Shown: positions 55,955 to 64,000 of the stretch, piece after piece
Position numbering within the stretch: the stretch's first letter is position 1
Layout: the number at the start of each line of letters is the position of its first letter
Assembly (NCBI RefSeq): GCF_016735515.1
Contig: NZ_JAERQZ010000001.1
Location: 620,001-684,000 of the forward strand
Length of the DNA stretch: 64,000 nt
Source: Piscinibacter sp. HJYY11
GTDB taxonomy: Bacteria; Pseudomonadota; Gammaproteobacteria; Burkholderiales; Burkholderiaceae_C
Reading direction: 5' to 3'
The notes under the pieces: generated by a model
What the model was told of the DNA's origin: nothing
Database searches by the model: none
What the model saw: only the letters and a program-made list of their open reading frames with translations
Position numbers and translations under genes: made by a program

Positions 55955-57382
55955 ATGGGTTGGCGCAGTCAGGCGGGTCATCGCGAGTCGGCGAAAGTTG
56001 TCGTTCTGCTCTTTGTCTTCTGGCTCATCGTGGTGCTGGCGGCATGGCCGACCACGGCGCACGCGCAGGCGGCCTCGGCACCTGAACTGAGCAGCGTGGC
56101 GACGGCGGCCTCGGCCGCCCCCACGACACCCGCTGCGGCCCCCACACGGCCCACCCGCGTGGCCGCCTCGCAGATCAACAGCGGCGACACCGCCTGGATG
56201 CTCACCTCCACGGCGCTCGTGCTGCTGATGACGATCCCAGGGCTTGCGCTCTTCTATGCCGGCATGGTGCGCAAGAAGAACGTGCTGGCCACCATGGCGC
56301 AGGTGTTCGCCGTGTGCGCGCTGGCGAGCCTGATCTGGTTCGTGGCGGGCTACAGCCTCGCCTTCATGCCGGGCGGGCCCTTCATCGGCGACCTGTCGGC
56401 GCTGCTCCTGGGGACGCTGTTCTTCGACAAGGCCAGCGGCCAGTTGTCCGTCCATCACCTCGCCACGGCGGTGCCGGAGTCGGTGTTCGCGATGTTCCAG
56501 ATGAGCTTCGCGATCATCACGCCCGCCCTGATCGTCGGGGCGTTTGCCGAGCGCATGCGCTTTTCTGCCCTGCTTTGGTTCATGGGGCTGTGGTCGCTGC
56601 TGGTGTACGCGCCGGTGGCGCACTGGGTGTGGGAGCCCTCGGGATGGCTCGCCGCGCGTGGCGTGCTCGACTTCGCGGGCGGCACCGTGGTGCACATCAA
56701 TGCCGGTGCGGCAGGCCTCGTCTGCGCCTGGATGCTCGGCCACCGCCGCGGCTATGGCCAGGTGGCGCTGATGCCGTCGAACCTCGCGCACACGATGGTC
56801 GGGGCCGCGTTGCTCTGGATCGGCTGGCTGGGCTTCAACGGCGGTTCGGCCGCGGCCGCCGACGGGCGCGCGGGCCTCGCCATCCTGGTCACGCAACTGG
56901 CCGCTTCGGCGGCGGCGCTCTCATGGATGCTGGGCGAATGGCTGCTGCGCGGCCGGCCGACCTTGCTCGGGCTGTGCAGCGGCGCGGTGGCGGGGCTGGT
57001 GGCCATCACGCCGGCCTCGGGGTTTGTCGACGCGAAATCGGCGGTGTTGATCGGCGCCATCGCAGGCCTCGGCTGCTACTGGGGTGCCACCGGGCTCAAG
57101 CGCCTGCTGGGCGCCGACGACTCGCTCGACGTCTTCGGCGTGCATGGCATCGGCGGCCTCATCGGAGCCTTGCTCACCGGTGTGCTGGCCAGCAAGGCGA
57201 TCGGCGGTGCGGACGGCTCGATCGGTGCCCAAGCCATGGGGGCCGTGGCCACGCTGGTGTACAGCGCGGTGGTCACGGGGTTGATCCTGAAGCTCGTCGA
57301 TCTGCTGGTCGGCCTGCGCGTCTCGCCGCAACACGAACACGACGGGCTGGACCTGAGCCAGCACGGTGAACGCATCGAGTGA
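55955..57382 (+). CDS. amt: Ammonium transporter, Amt family
   Basis: A 475-residue inner-membrane channel for ammonium. A cleavable signal (about 1-37, ending AHA) precedes a linker and about eleven helices. LFYAGMVRKKNVLATMAQ begins the core. The conserved pore histidines sit in VHINAGAAGLV and DVFGVHGIGGLIGALL. The start is ATG at 55955 with a modest ribosome site. No glnK gene accompanies it, and the next gene is an unrelated 106-residue protein 21 bp downstream. I saw no sigma-54 promoter. Confidence 0.93.
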   Translation: MGWRSQAGHRESAKVVVLLFVFWLIVVLAAWPTTAHAQAASAPELSSVATAASAAPTTPAAAPTRPTRVAASQINSGDTAWMLTSTALVLLMTIPGLALFYAGMVRKKNVLATMAQVFAVCALASLIWFVAGYSLAFMPGGPFIGDLSALLLGTLFFDKASGQLSVHHLATAVPESVFAMFQMSFAIITPALIVGAFAERMRFSALLWFMGLWSLLVYAPVAHWVWEPSGWLAARGVLDFAGGTVVHINAGAAGLVCAWMLGHRRGYGQVALMPSNLAHTMVGAALLWIGWLGFNGGSAAAADGRAGLAILVTQLAASAAALSWMLGEWLLRGRPTLLGLCSGAVAGLVAITPASGFVDAKSAVLIGAIAGLGCYWGATGLKRLLGADDSLDVFGVHGIGGLIGALLTGVLASKAIGGADGSIGAQAMGAVATLVYSAVVTGLILKLVDLLVGLRVSPQHEHDGLDLSQHGERIE

Positions 57383-57403
57383 GGCATCCACGAGGGAACA
57401 CGA

Positions 57404-57724
57404 ATGCTGGAGAACGAAAAATTCGCCATCGCTGCCCATCTGCACGTGCTGCTGCGCCGCAAGGTGGGGCGCGTGACCGACGTGGAGTGGCTGGTGAAGA
57501 GCCACGAGTACGCCATCGAGGTCATCCGCATCGCCCGTGCCGAAAAGCAGGCCGACCTGGATGAATGGGCGAACAAGCTCGAGGGCGTGCTGCTCGGCGG
57601 GGTGCGCCCCACGGCCAGGCAGGCACCGGCCCAGTCGCCGCTGCCTGCGGCACCTGCACGGCAGGCATTTCGCGACAGCGAATTCGACCCGGGCAGCACC
57701 CGCTACGTGGGCCGCTTGCGCTGA
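57404..57724 (+). CDS. Hypothetical protein after amt (106 residues)
   Basis: A 106-residue protein. The first 70 residues look helical (FAIAAHLHVLLRRKVGRVTD, EYAIEVIRIARAEKQADLDEW), and the tail is Pro/Ala-rich and disordered, ending RYVGRLR. It is 21 bp after amt and likely co-transcribed, but it is not a PII protein. It resembles small helical proteins of Burkholderiales without known role. Confidence 0.7.
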   Translation: MLENEKFAIAAHLHVLLRRKVGRVTDVEWLVKSHEYAIEVIRIARAEKQADLDEWANKLEGVLLGGVRPTARQAPAQSPLPAAPARQAFRDSEFDPGSTRYVGRLR

Positions 57725-57737
57725 GACCGAAGAAAAA

Positions 57738-57762
57738 GCCCGGGAGCCAAAGACTCCCGGGC
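57738..57762 (-). terminator. Factor-independent terminator after aceA
   Basis: GCCCGGGAG and CTCCCGGGC form a nine-base-pair perfect stem with a seven-base loop. On the minus strand it is followed by TTTTTCTTC, the usual U-run, about 50 bases after the aceA stop. On the plus strand there is no U-run, so it serves aceA chiefly. Confidence 0.88.
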
Positions 57763-57812
57763 CTCAAACCCACCACATCAACAGCTCAACGAGAGAGCTG
57801 CGGAGAAGAAGA

Positions 57813-59129
57813 TCAGTGGAACTGCTCTTCTTCCGTCGAACCCGTCAGCGCCTTGACCGAGGACGAACCGCCCTGGATCACGGTGGTCACGTCGTCGAAG
57901 TAACCGGCGCCCACTTCCTGCTGGTGCGACACAAAGGTGTAGCCGCGCTCGCGGGCTGCGAATTCCGGCTCCTGCACCATTTCCGTGTAGTGCTTCATGC
58001 CTTCGCCGCGGGCGTAGGCGTGAGCGAACTGGAACGTGTTGTACCAGTTGATGTGGATGCCGGCCAGCGTGATGAACTGGTACTTGTAGCCCAGGTCCGA
58101 CAGCTTCTGCTGGAATTCGGCGATGGCCTTGTCGTCGAGGTTCTTCTTCCAGTTGAACGACGGCGAGCAGTTGTACGACAGCAGCTTGCCCGGGCACTTG
58201 GCGTGCACGGCTTGCGCGAATTCACGGGCGAAGCCGATGTCGGGCGTGCCGGTTTCGCACCACACCAGGTCGGCGTACGGCGCGTAGGCGACACCGCGGC
58301 TGATGGCCTGCTCGAGGCCGTTCTTCACGCGGTAGAAGCCTTCTTGCGTGCGCTCACCGGTCAGGAAGGGCTTGTCGTTGGCGTCGTGGTCGCTGGTGAT
58401 CAGGTTGGCAGCTTCAGCGTCGGTACGGGCCAGCACGATGGTCGGCACGCCCATGACGTCGGCGGCGAAGCGGGCAGCGATCAGCTTCTCGCAGGCTTCT
58501 TGAGTCGGCACGAGCACCTTGCCGCCCATGTGGCCGCACTTCTTCACGGCGGCCAGCTGGTCTTCGAAGTGCACGCCGGCAGCGCCCGCGGCGATCATGT
58601 TCTTCATCAGTTCGAAGGCGTTCAGCACGCCACCGAAACCGGCTTCCGCGTCAGCCACGATGGGCAGGAAGTAGTCGATGAACTCCTTGTGGCCGGGGCC
58701 GATGCCGCGCGACCACTGGATCTCGTCGGCACGCTTGAAGGTATTGTTGATGCGGCGGACCATGGTCGGCACCGAGTCGTAGGCGTACAGCGACTGGTCG
58801 GGGTACATGGTTTCCGAGGTGTTGCCGTCGGCGGCGACTTGCCAGCCCGACAGGTACACGGCCTCGAGGCCTGCCTTGGCCTGCTGCATGGCTTGACCGG
58901 CGGTGATCGCGCCGAACGCGTTCACGTAGCCCTTCTTGGCGCCGCCATTGACCTTCTCCCACAGCACTTCGGCGCCGCGCTTGGCCAGCGTGTACTCGGG
59001 CTGCAGGCTGCCGCGCAGGCGCACGACGTCGGCGGCGCTGTAGCCGCGCTTCACGCCCTTCCAGCGCGGGTTGGTGGCCCAATCCTTTTCGAGGGCGGCG
59101 ATTTGTTGCTCACGGGTCTGACTGGTCAT
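57813..59129 (-). CDS. aceA: Isocitrate lyase
   Basis: A 438-residue glyoxylate-shunt enzyme splitting isocitrate to glyoxylate and succinate. The catalytic loop KKCGHMGGK holds the active cysteine. [33 protein letters not shown] and [13 protein letters not shown] are strong family blocks. The ATG at 59129 has GGAG seven bases upstream; a longer frame to 59195 is not needed. It ends in a strong terminator. The malate synthase gene is not in the window. Its upstream region has unusual repeats, which suggest tight control by carbon source. Confidence 0.97.
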   Translation of the reverse strand: MTSQTREQQIAALEKDWATNPRWKGVKRGYSAADVVRLRGSLQPEYTLAKRGAEVLWEKVNGGAKKGYVNAFGAITAGQAMQQAKAGLEAVYLSGWQVAADGNTSETMYPDQSLYAYDSVPTMVRRINNTFKRADEIQWSRGIGPGHKEFIDYFLPIVADAEAGFGGVLNAFELMKNMIAAGAAGVHFEDQLAAVKKCGHMGGKVLVPTQEACEKLIAARFAADVMGVPTIVLARTDAEAANLITSDHDANDKPFLTGERTQEGFYRVKNGLEQAISRGVAYAPYADLVWCETGTPDIGFAREFAQAVHAKCPGKLLSYNCSPSFNWKKNLDDKAIAEFQQKLSDLGYKYQFITLAGIHINWYNTFQFAHAYARGEGMKHYTEMVQEPEFAARERGYTFVSHQQEVGAGYFDDVTTVIQGGSSSVKALTGSTEEEQFH

Positions 59130-59539
59130 GACGAACTCCAGAGGTTTGAGAGAAGAGGAACGCGACAGAAAACTGACGGAAGCATAGCGGTGCAATGCGA
59201 GAAGCGGAAGACTTATGTCTTATATAAGACACGCTGTCTACTCCAATCAAATCAAAGACTTAGCCGCATCATTTCTGGATGCGAAATCAAGTTTTCCGAT
59301 ACGAGAGAAACTGCGGCGCCGCAGCAAGCTCGCTTCTCATATCGCGAAACGATCGTTCCTCAATGCGAAAGCATGGGCACCAAACGCATTCGCATCGGAG
59401 CGGAAAGGCCAAGCTGCCTGACGGCACGCGACGACAGTCGTACGATCAGTTCGCGATGTGCCTTCGTCATTTGCTAGCCCTCCGATCGAATGCCATTTCA
59501 TTCAGCCGACAAATCACCCCTTTTTGAGGAGCGCCCTCG
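59130..59539. promoter_or_regulatory. 410-bp gene-free regulatory region between aceA and the aminotransferase
   Basis: A gap more AT-rich than its surroundings, lying upstream of both divergent genes. It holds a 16-bp palindrome (59216-59231), a second palindrome CTGCGGCGCCGCAG (59311-59324), and ACGAC-A-GTCGT (59431-59441). ATGCGAAA-like words occur near 59192, 59279, 59361 and, inverted, near 59389. Short open frames here lack ribosome sites. A dedicated regulator of aceA is likely; its identity is not evident. Confidence 0.6.
59216..59231. promoter_or_regulatory. 16-bp perfect palindrome, candidate operator of aceA
   Basis: TGTCTTATATAAGACA is a perfect palindrome. Just before it AAGAC-TTAT-GTCTT (59208-59221) repeats the same half-site, so three to four AAGAC half-sites cluster within 25 bases. 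It lies about 90 bases upstream of the aceA start. Regulator unknown. Confidence 0.62.
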
Positions 59540-60844
59540 ATGAACGACCAGCTCGCGGCCTACTGGATGCCCTTCACCGCCAACCGGCAGTTCAAGCAAG
59601 CACCGCGCCTCATTTCACGCGCCGAGGGCATGCACTTTTGGACGCCGGAAGGCCGGCAGGTTCTCGACAGCATTGCCGGCCTCTGGTGCGTGAACGCGGG
59701 CCATGCCCGGCCGAAGATCGTGGAGGCAATCCGCGCGCAGGCGGCCGAGATGGACTTCGCGCCGCCCTTCAACATGGGCCACCCCAAGCAGTTCGAGCTG
59801 GCCGAACGGCTGGTCAAGCTGACACCGCCGGGGCTCAGCAAGGTCTTCTACACGAACTCGGGTTCGGAGTCGGTCGACACCGCGCTCAAGATCGCACTCG
59901 CCTACCACCGCGCACGCGGCGAAGGCTCCCGCACCCGCCTCATCGGCCGCGAACGTGGCTACCACGGGGTGAATTTCGGCGGGATCTCGGTGGGCGGCAT
60001 GGTGGCCAACCGCAAGATGTTCGGTTCGCTGCTTTCAGGCGTGGACCACATCCGCCACACGCATGACACGCGCAATCTGTTCACCAAGGGTCAGCCTGAG
60101 CAGGGCGCCGACCTGGCCGACGACCTCGAGCGCCTCGTGGCGCTGCACGACGCTTCGACCATCGCGGCGGTGATCGTCGAGCCCGTCGCGGGCTCCACCG
60201 GCGTGCTCATCCCACCCAAGGGCTACCTGGAACGCCTGCGCGCCATCTGCGACAAGCACGGCATCTTGCTGATCTTCGACGAGGTCATCACCGGTTTCGG
60301 CCGCCTGGGCTCGCCCTTTGCCGCCACGCATTTCGGCGTGACGCCCGACCTGATGACCGTCGCCAAGGGCCTCACCAACGGCTGCGTGCCGATGGGCGCC
60401 GTCTTCGCGAGCCAGAAGATCCATGACGCCTTCATGACCGGCCCGGAGCACCTGATCGAGTTCTTCCACGGCTACACCTACTCAGGCCACCCGCTCGCGT
60501 GTGCCGCCGCACTGGGCACGCTCGACACCTATGCCGAAGAAGGCCTGCTGACCCGCGGCTCGAAGATGGCCGCCACCTTCGAGAACGCCGTGCACTCGCT
60601 GCGCGACCACCCGAACGTGGTCGACGTGCGCAACATCGGCCTCGTCGGCGGCATCGAGCTGAAGCCGATCGACGGCCAGCCGGGCAAGCGCGCGTTCTCG
60701 GTCTTCCTCGACTGCTGGGAAAAGGGCCTGCTGATCCGCACGACCGGCGACACGATCGCGCTCTCGCCGCCGCTCATCATCGAGAACAAGCACATCGACC
60801 AGATCATCGGCACGATCTCCGATGCCTTGAAACGCGCCGCCTGA
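59540..60844 (+). CDS. Class III omega-amino acid aminotransferase (BauA-like)
   Basis: A 434-residue PLP enzyme. YWMPFTANRQFKQAPRL and GLWCVNAGHARP near the start are typical of omega-amino acid:pyruvate (beta-alanine) aminotransferases. SGSESVDTALKIA, the FDEVITGFGR cofactor aspartate and VAKGLTNG with the Schiff-base lysine follow. It leads a group with puuB-, puuD- and puuA-like genes, so it may transaminate putrescine, GABA or beta-alanine. Substrate cannot be fixed. The ribosome site TGAGGAG lies about ten bases upstream. Confidence 0.92.
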   Translation: MNDQLAAYWMPFTANRQFKQAPRLISRAEGMHFWTPEGRQVLDSIAGLWCVNAGHARPKIVEAIRAQAAEMDFAPPFNMGHPKQFELAERLVKLTPPGLSKVFYTNSGSESVDTALKIALAYHRARGEGSRTRLIGRERGYHGVNFGGISVGGMVANRKMFGSLLSGVDHIRHTHDTRNLFTKGQPEQGADLADDLERLVALHDASTIAAVIVEPVAGSTGVLIPPKGYLERLRAICDKHGILLIFDEVITGFGRLGSPFAATHFGVTPDLMTVAKGLTNGCVPMGAVFASQKIHDAFMTGPEHLIEFFHGYTYSGHPLACAAALGTLDTYAEEGLLTRGSKMAATFENAVHSLRDHPNVVDVRNIGLVGGIELKPIDGQPGKRAFSVFLDCWEKGLLIRTTGDTIALSPPLIIENKHIDQIIGTISDALKRAA

Positions 60845-60851
60845 CGCTCGC

Positions 60852-62147
60852 GTGGTGGGTTTTCTCGCCACCGACGACGCGCTGGCCCGCGATTCGTACT
60901 ACGACGCGACAGCGCCCGGGCGCTCGCCCCGCCCTCCTCTGCGCGGTGACCTGAACGTCGACGTGGCCATCGTCGGCGCGGGCCTTGCGGGCCTGTCGGC
61001 GGCCATCGAACTGGCGGAACGCGGCTTCCGTGTCGCGGTGCTCGAAGCCCGCCGGGTCGGGGCCGGCGCATCGGGTCGCAACGGCGGCCAGGTCATCGCC
61101 GGCCTGGCCTGCGACCAGTCCACGATCGAAGACCAGCTGGGCGACGACGCCGCCCGCACGGTGTGGGACACGACGCTCGAAGCGCTCGACCTCATCACCC
61201 AGCGCTGCACCCGCTTCGGCATCGACTGCGAATGGCAGCCCGGCTACCTGAGCCTCGCCGTCAATGCGCGCAAAGGCCGTGCATTGCGCACCTGGTTCGA
61301 GCGGATGCAGCAGCGCTACGGCTACGACGCAACCTGGATCGCCCCGGCCGACCTGCCGCGCTGGATCGACAGCCCGCGGTTCCACAGCGGCTTTCACGAC
61401 GCACGCTCCGGCCACCTGAACCCGCTGAAGTACACGATGGGCCTGGCCCGCGCCGCCACAAGCCTGGGCGTCCAGATCTTCGAAGAGACCCCGGTCACCG
61501 CCATCACCCCCGCGGCGACCGTGCGCCTGCAGACGCCCCAAGGCGACGTGCGCGCCGCACATGCGCTGCTGGCCGGCAACGTCTACCTGCAAGGCCTCGC
61601 ACCCGAACTCGAAAAACGCATCATGCCGGTCGGGACCTACATCGTGGCGTCCGAGCCACTGGAGCCGGCACTGCTGCAGCGCCTCATCCCCAGCCGCTCG
61701 GCGGTGTGCGACACCAACTTCGTGCTCGACTACTTCCGCCCCACCGCCGACCACCGCATGCTGTATGGCGGCCGCGTGAGCTACAGCACCGCCACGCCCG
61801 CAAACCTCGCGGCCAGCATGCAGCGCCGCATGGCGCAGAGCTTTCCGCAGCTCAGCGCCACGCGCATCGCCCACGCCTGGGGCGGCTTCGTCGACATCAC
61901 GATGAACCGCGCGCCCGATTTCGGGCGCCTGCATCCGAACGTGTACCACCTCCAGGGGTTCTCGGGCCACGGCGTTGCCTTGACTGGCCTGGCCGGCAAG
62001 CTCGTCGCCGAAGCCATCACAGGGCAAGCCGAGCGCTTCGACGTCTACGCTCGGCTGAAGCATCGCCCGTTCCCCGGCGGCCGCATGCTGCGCACCCCGG
62101 CGCTCGTGCTCGGCATGGCGTACTACCGGCTGCGCGATCTGTTGTGA
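60852..62147 (+). CDS. FAD-dependent oxidoreductase, gamma-glutamylputrescine oxidase-like
   Basis: A 431-residue DAO-type flavoprotein resembling PuuB, which oxidises gamma-glutamylputrescine. The FAD fold is VAIVGAGLAGLSAAIELAE (about 38-56), then GAGASGRNGGQV, a PuuB-like block. The C-terminal FAD segment is LQGFSGHGVALTGLAGKLVA. The start is GTG at 60852, seven bases after the aminotransferase stop, implying coupling. The PuuB role is supported by the puuD- and puuA-like neighbours. Confidence 0.87.
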   Translation: MVGFLATDDALARDSYYDATAPGRSPRPPLRGDLNVDVAIVGAGLAGLSAAIELAERGFRVAVLEARRVGAGASGRNGGQVIAGLACDQSTIEDQLGDDAARTVWDTTLEALDLITQRCTRFGIDCEWQPGYLSLAVNARKGRALRTWFERMQQRYGYDATWIAPADLPRWIDSPRFHSGFHDARSGHLNPLKYTMGLARAATSLGVQIFEETPVTAITPAATVRLQTPQGDVRAAHALLAGNVYLQGLAPELEKRIMPVGTYIVASEPLEPALLQRLIPSRSAVCDTNFVLDYFRPTADHRMLYGGRVSYSTATPANLAASMQRRMAQSFPQLSATRIAHAWGGFVDITMNRAPDFGRLHPNVYHLQGFSGHGVALTGLAGKLVAEAITGQAERFDVYARLKHRPFPGGRMLRTPALVLGMAYYRLRDLL

Positions 62148-62196
62148 GGATGCCCATGCGGGGCGCGCGCCCGAGTTGACTTCGCCCGCCGGGCAG

Positions 62197-62209
62197 GCAA
62201 ACTGTTTGC
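62197..62209. promoter_or_regulatory. Inverted repeat GCAAAC-T-GTTTGC before the puuD-like gene
   Basis: A perfect 13-bp dyad 62 bases upstream of the puuD-like ATG, in the 124-bp gap after the oxidase gene. Size and symmetry fit a repressor operator. No regulator gene is in view. Confidence 0.45.
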
Positions 62210-62271
62210 ATACACATGGTCAACAGCAAGCCCAGTGCAACCCGGCCAAGAACCGGCGTGCAGCAAGCCCA

Positions 62272-63063
62272 ATGAGCGCCCTTCCCGCCTCCGCGCCTGC
62301 CCGCAAACCCGCGGTCCTGGTTCCCGCCTGCAACCGCATGGTCGGTCAACACCCCTTCCACATCGCTGGAAAGAAGTACATCGACGCGATCCGGCTCGCC
62401 GGCTGCCTGCCGTTGATCGTGCCCTTCGTGCAGTCCGACGAGATCGATGAGCTGCTCGACCACGCCGACGGTGTGCTGCTCACCGGCTCGCCGTCCAACG
62501 TGCACCCCAGCCACTTCGGCGAAGACGTGTACGACCCGAGCCTTCCCCTCGACCAGGACCGCGACGCCTGGACGCTCCCCATGATCCCGCGCGCGCTGGC
62601 ACGCGGCATCCCGCTCTTCGCCATCTGCCGCGGTTTCCAGGAAGCGAATGTCGCGCTCGGCGGCAGCCTCTACCAGGCGGTGCAGGAAGTGCCCGGCCAG
62701 CGAGACCACCGCGGCATCACCGACAAGACGCCCGAAGAGCAGTACGACTTTGCCCATGAGGTGATCGTCGAAGCGGGCGGCGCCCTCGAGCCCATCGTCG
62801 GCACGCGCGAATTCCAGGTGAACACCGCGCATGGCCAAGGCGTGAAGCAACTGGCCCCCGGCCTGCGCGTCGAAGCCCGCGCCCCTGACGGCCTGATCGA
62901 AGCCTTCTCGATGGCCAACGCCCCGGGCTTCAACCTGTGCGTGCAGTGGCATCCCGAGTGGAAGGCCGCCAGCAACCCCATCTCCGTTCAACTGTTCACC
63001 GCTTTCGGCGACGCCTGCCGCGCCTACCGCGACCGCCACCGCCAGCCTGACCCGGATCGCTAG
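62272..63063 (+). CDS. puuD: Gamma-glutamyl-gamma-aminobutyrate hydrolase-like (PuuD)
   Basis: A 263-residue class I glutamine-amidotransferase-like hydrolase (peptidase C26). The nucleophile cysteine is in LFAICRGFQEANVALGG, and the histidine-glutamate pair is in VQWHPEW near the end. VLLTGSPSNVHPSHFGE is a PuuD block. It should release GABA from gamma-glutamyl-GABA. A TTG at 62176 would extend it, but the ATG at 62272 fits the family. A separate promoter is possible because of the 124-bp gap upstream. Confidence 0.9.
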   Translation: MSALPASAPARKPAVLVPACNRMVGQHPFHIAGKKYIDAIRLAGCLPLIVPFVQSDEIDELLDHADGVLLTGSPSNVHPSHFGEDVYDPSLPLDQDRDAWTLPMIPRALARGIPLFAICRGFQEANVALGGSLYQAVQEVPGQRDHRGITDKTPEEQYDFAHEVIVEAGGALEPIVGTREFQVNTAHGQGVKQLAPGLRVEARAPDGLIEAFSMANAPGFNLCVQWHPEWKAASNPISVQLFTAFGDACRAYRDRHRQPDPDR

Positions 63064-63064
63064 T

Positions 63065-63081
63065 GTTGCCTTCATGGCAAC
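63065..63081. promoter_or_regulatory. Inverted repeat between the puuD- and puuA-like genes
   Basis: GTTGCC-ttcat-GGCAAC lies two bases after the puuD-like stop and 48 bases before the glutamine-synthetase-like ATG. No T-run follows, so an operator or mRNA hairpin is more likely than a terminator. Confidence 0.35.
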
Positions 63082-63128
63082 GACCGCCGGTGCTGCCCGC
63101 CGGCCAACCGATCCAGACAGGTGCCCTC

Positions 63129-64000
63129 ATGGTGGACAAGAACAACTTCAGCTTCAGCGACCTCGAGCAGTGGCTCAACGACCGCCGCGTGACCGAGATC
63201 GAGTGCCTCGTGCCCGACCTCACCGGCGTGGCGCGCGGCAAGATCCTGCCGCGCGAGAAATTCACCGAAGACCGCGGCATGCGCCTGCCCGAAGCCATCG
63301 TCGCCATCGGCGTCACGGGTGAGTTTCCCGACGAAGGCCCGTACTACGACGTCATCCACGCGACCGACCGCGACATGCATTTGCGCCCCGACCCGAGCAC
63401 GGTGCGCATCGTGCCCTGGGCGGTGGACCCGACCGCGCAGGTGATCCACGACTGCTTCGACCGCGACGGCAACCTCATCCCCTATGCGCCGCGCTCGGTG
63501 CTGCGCCGCATCTGCGACCTCTACGCCGCCGAGGGCTGGAACCCGGTGGTCGCGCCTGAACTCGAGTTCTACCTCGTCGAGCGCAACTCCGACCCCAACA
63601 CGCCCCTGCGCCCGCCCAAGGGCCGCAGCGGCCGTGCGGAGACCTCCCGCCAGGCCTATTCGATCGACGCGGTCAACGAGTTCGACCCGCTGTTCGAAGA
63701 CATCTACGCCTACTGCGAGCAGATGGAGCTCAACGTCGACACGCTGATCCACGAAGTTGGCGCGGGTCAGATGGAGATCAACTTCTTCCACGACCACCCG
63801 CTCGGGCTGGCCGACGAAGTGTTCTTCTTCAAGCGCACCATCCGCGAGACGGCGCTGCGCCACGAGATGTATGCCACCTTCATGGCCAAGCCCATGGCCA
63901 ACGAACCCGGCAGCGCGATGCATGTGCACCAGAGCGTGGTGCACTCGGGCAGCGGCCAGAACATCTTCAGCAACCCGGACGGCTCGCCGAGCAAGGAGTT
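63129..64000 (+). CDS. puuA: Glutamine-synthetase-like gamma-glutamylpolyamine synthetase (partial)
   Basis: The first 290 residues of a glutamine-synthetase-fold enzyme; the 3-prime end lies beyond the window. It begins MVDKNNFSFSDLEQWL. The N-terminal beta-grasp domain has VPDLTGVARGKILPREKF, and catalytic strands show VAPELEFYLVE, EVGAGQMEINF and AMHVHQSVV with metal-binding glutamates and histidines. RSGRAETSRQAYSIDAVNEFD is typical of PuuA and GlnA3/GlnA4-like ligases rather than GlnA. With the puuB- and puuD-like genes it likely glutamylates putrescine or another amine. An ordinary glutamine synthetase is unlikely but not excluded. Confidence 0.88.
   Translation, partial: MVDKNNFSFSDLEQWLNDRRVTEIECLVPDLTGVARGKILPREKFTEDRGMRLPEAIVAIGVTGEFPDEGPYYDVIHATDRDMHLRPDPSTVRIVPWAVDPTAQVIHDCFDRDGNLIPYAPRSVLRRICDLYAAEGWNPVVAPELEFYLVERNSDPNTPLRPPKGRSGRAETSRQAYSIDAVNEFDPLFEDIYAYCEQMELNVDTLIHEVGAGQMEINFFHDHPLGLADEVFFFKRTIRETALRHEMYATFMAKPMANEPGSAMHVHQSVVHSGSGQNIFSNPDGSPSKE

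Overview
The window is about 64 kb of GC-rich, gene-dense DNA from a betaproteobacterium of the order Burkholderiales. The content fits the Rubrivivax, Leptothrix, Rhizobacter and Methylibium side of the order, but the genus cannot be fixed from sequence reading alone. The evidence is a Bug/TctC-type solute receptor, the DUF4936-NRDE-YgfZ gene group, the mltG-tmk-holB-pilZ-tatD gene string, and FNR/ANR-type boxes. I saw no rRNA, tRNA, CRISPR array, insertion sequence or prophage. Nearly all of it reads as ordinary chromosome with tightly packed, often overlapping genes.

Layout. (1) 0-5.3 kb: a UbiB-like kinase, then a minus-strand hsp20 - zinc alcohol dehydrogenase - universal stress protein operon. 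It diverges from a 19-codon micro-ORF and a phenylacetate-CoA-ligase-like gene, and the shared gap holds an FNR-like box. (2) 5.4-10.4 kb: a MerR/LitR-like regulator diverging from a flavoprotein, an iron-sulfur (6-4)-type photolyase and a second photolyase-like protein with an unusual domain order, probably a light-response and DNA-repair unit. (3) 10.4-18.4 kb: two solute-binding proteins without permeases, a DctB/DctD-like two-component system with a candidate sigma-54 promoter in the divergent gap, a thioesterase, and a diguanylate cyclase carrying the same kind of periplasmic sensor as the kinase. (4) 18.5-24.4 kb: a small membrane protein, an HD-GYP protein behind a perfect FNR box, another solute-binding protein, three small proteins and a short RecQ helicase.

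(5) 24.4-45.9 kb: one very long minus-strand gene string for glycogen, alpha-glucan and trehalose metabolism. In transcription order it is glgB, glgE, treS-maltokinase fusion, an MscS/CmpX-like membrane protein, glgX, treZ, malQ-treY fusion, a 106-residue protein, an amylo-alpha-1,6-glucosidase-like gene, glgC and glgA. It contains the classical ADP-glucose route, the maltose-1-phosphate (GlgE) route, and trehalose formation from glucan (TreY/TreZ), with TreS linking trehalose and maltose. Most junctions overlap or nearly touch, so joint transcription and stress-linked carbon storage are likely.

(6) 46-57.7 kb: housekeeping genes (tatD, pilZ, holB, tmk, mltG, ygfZ), a thioesterase-acetyltransferase fusion, an esterase, an iron-type alcohol dehydrogenase and an Amt transporter. 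A dRS3-like dispersed repeat lies in one gap. (7) 57.8-64 kb: isocitrate lyase with a strong terminator and a motif-rich 410-bp upstream region, then an aminotransferase, a PuuB-like oxidase, a PuuD-like hydrolase and a PuuA-like glutamine synthetase cut by the window end, together suggesting polyamine catabolism through gamma-glutamylated intermediates.
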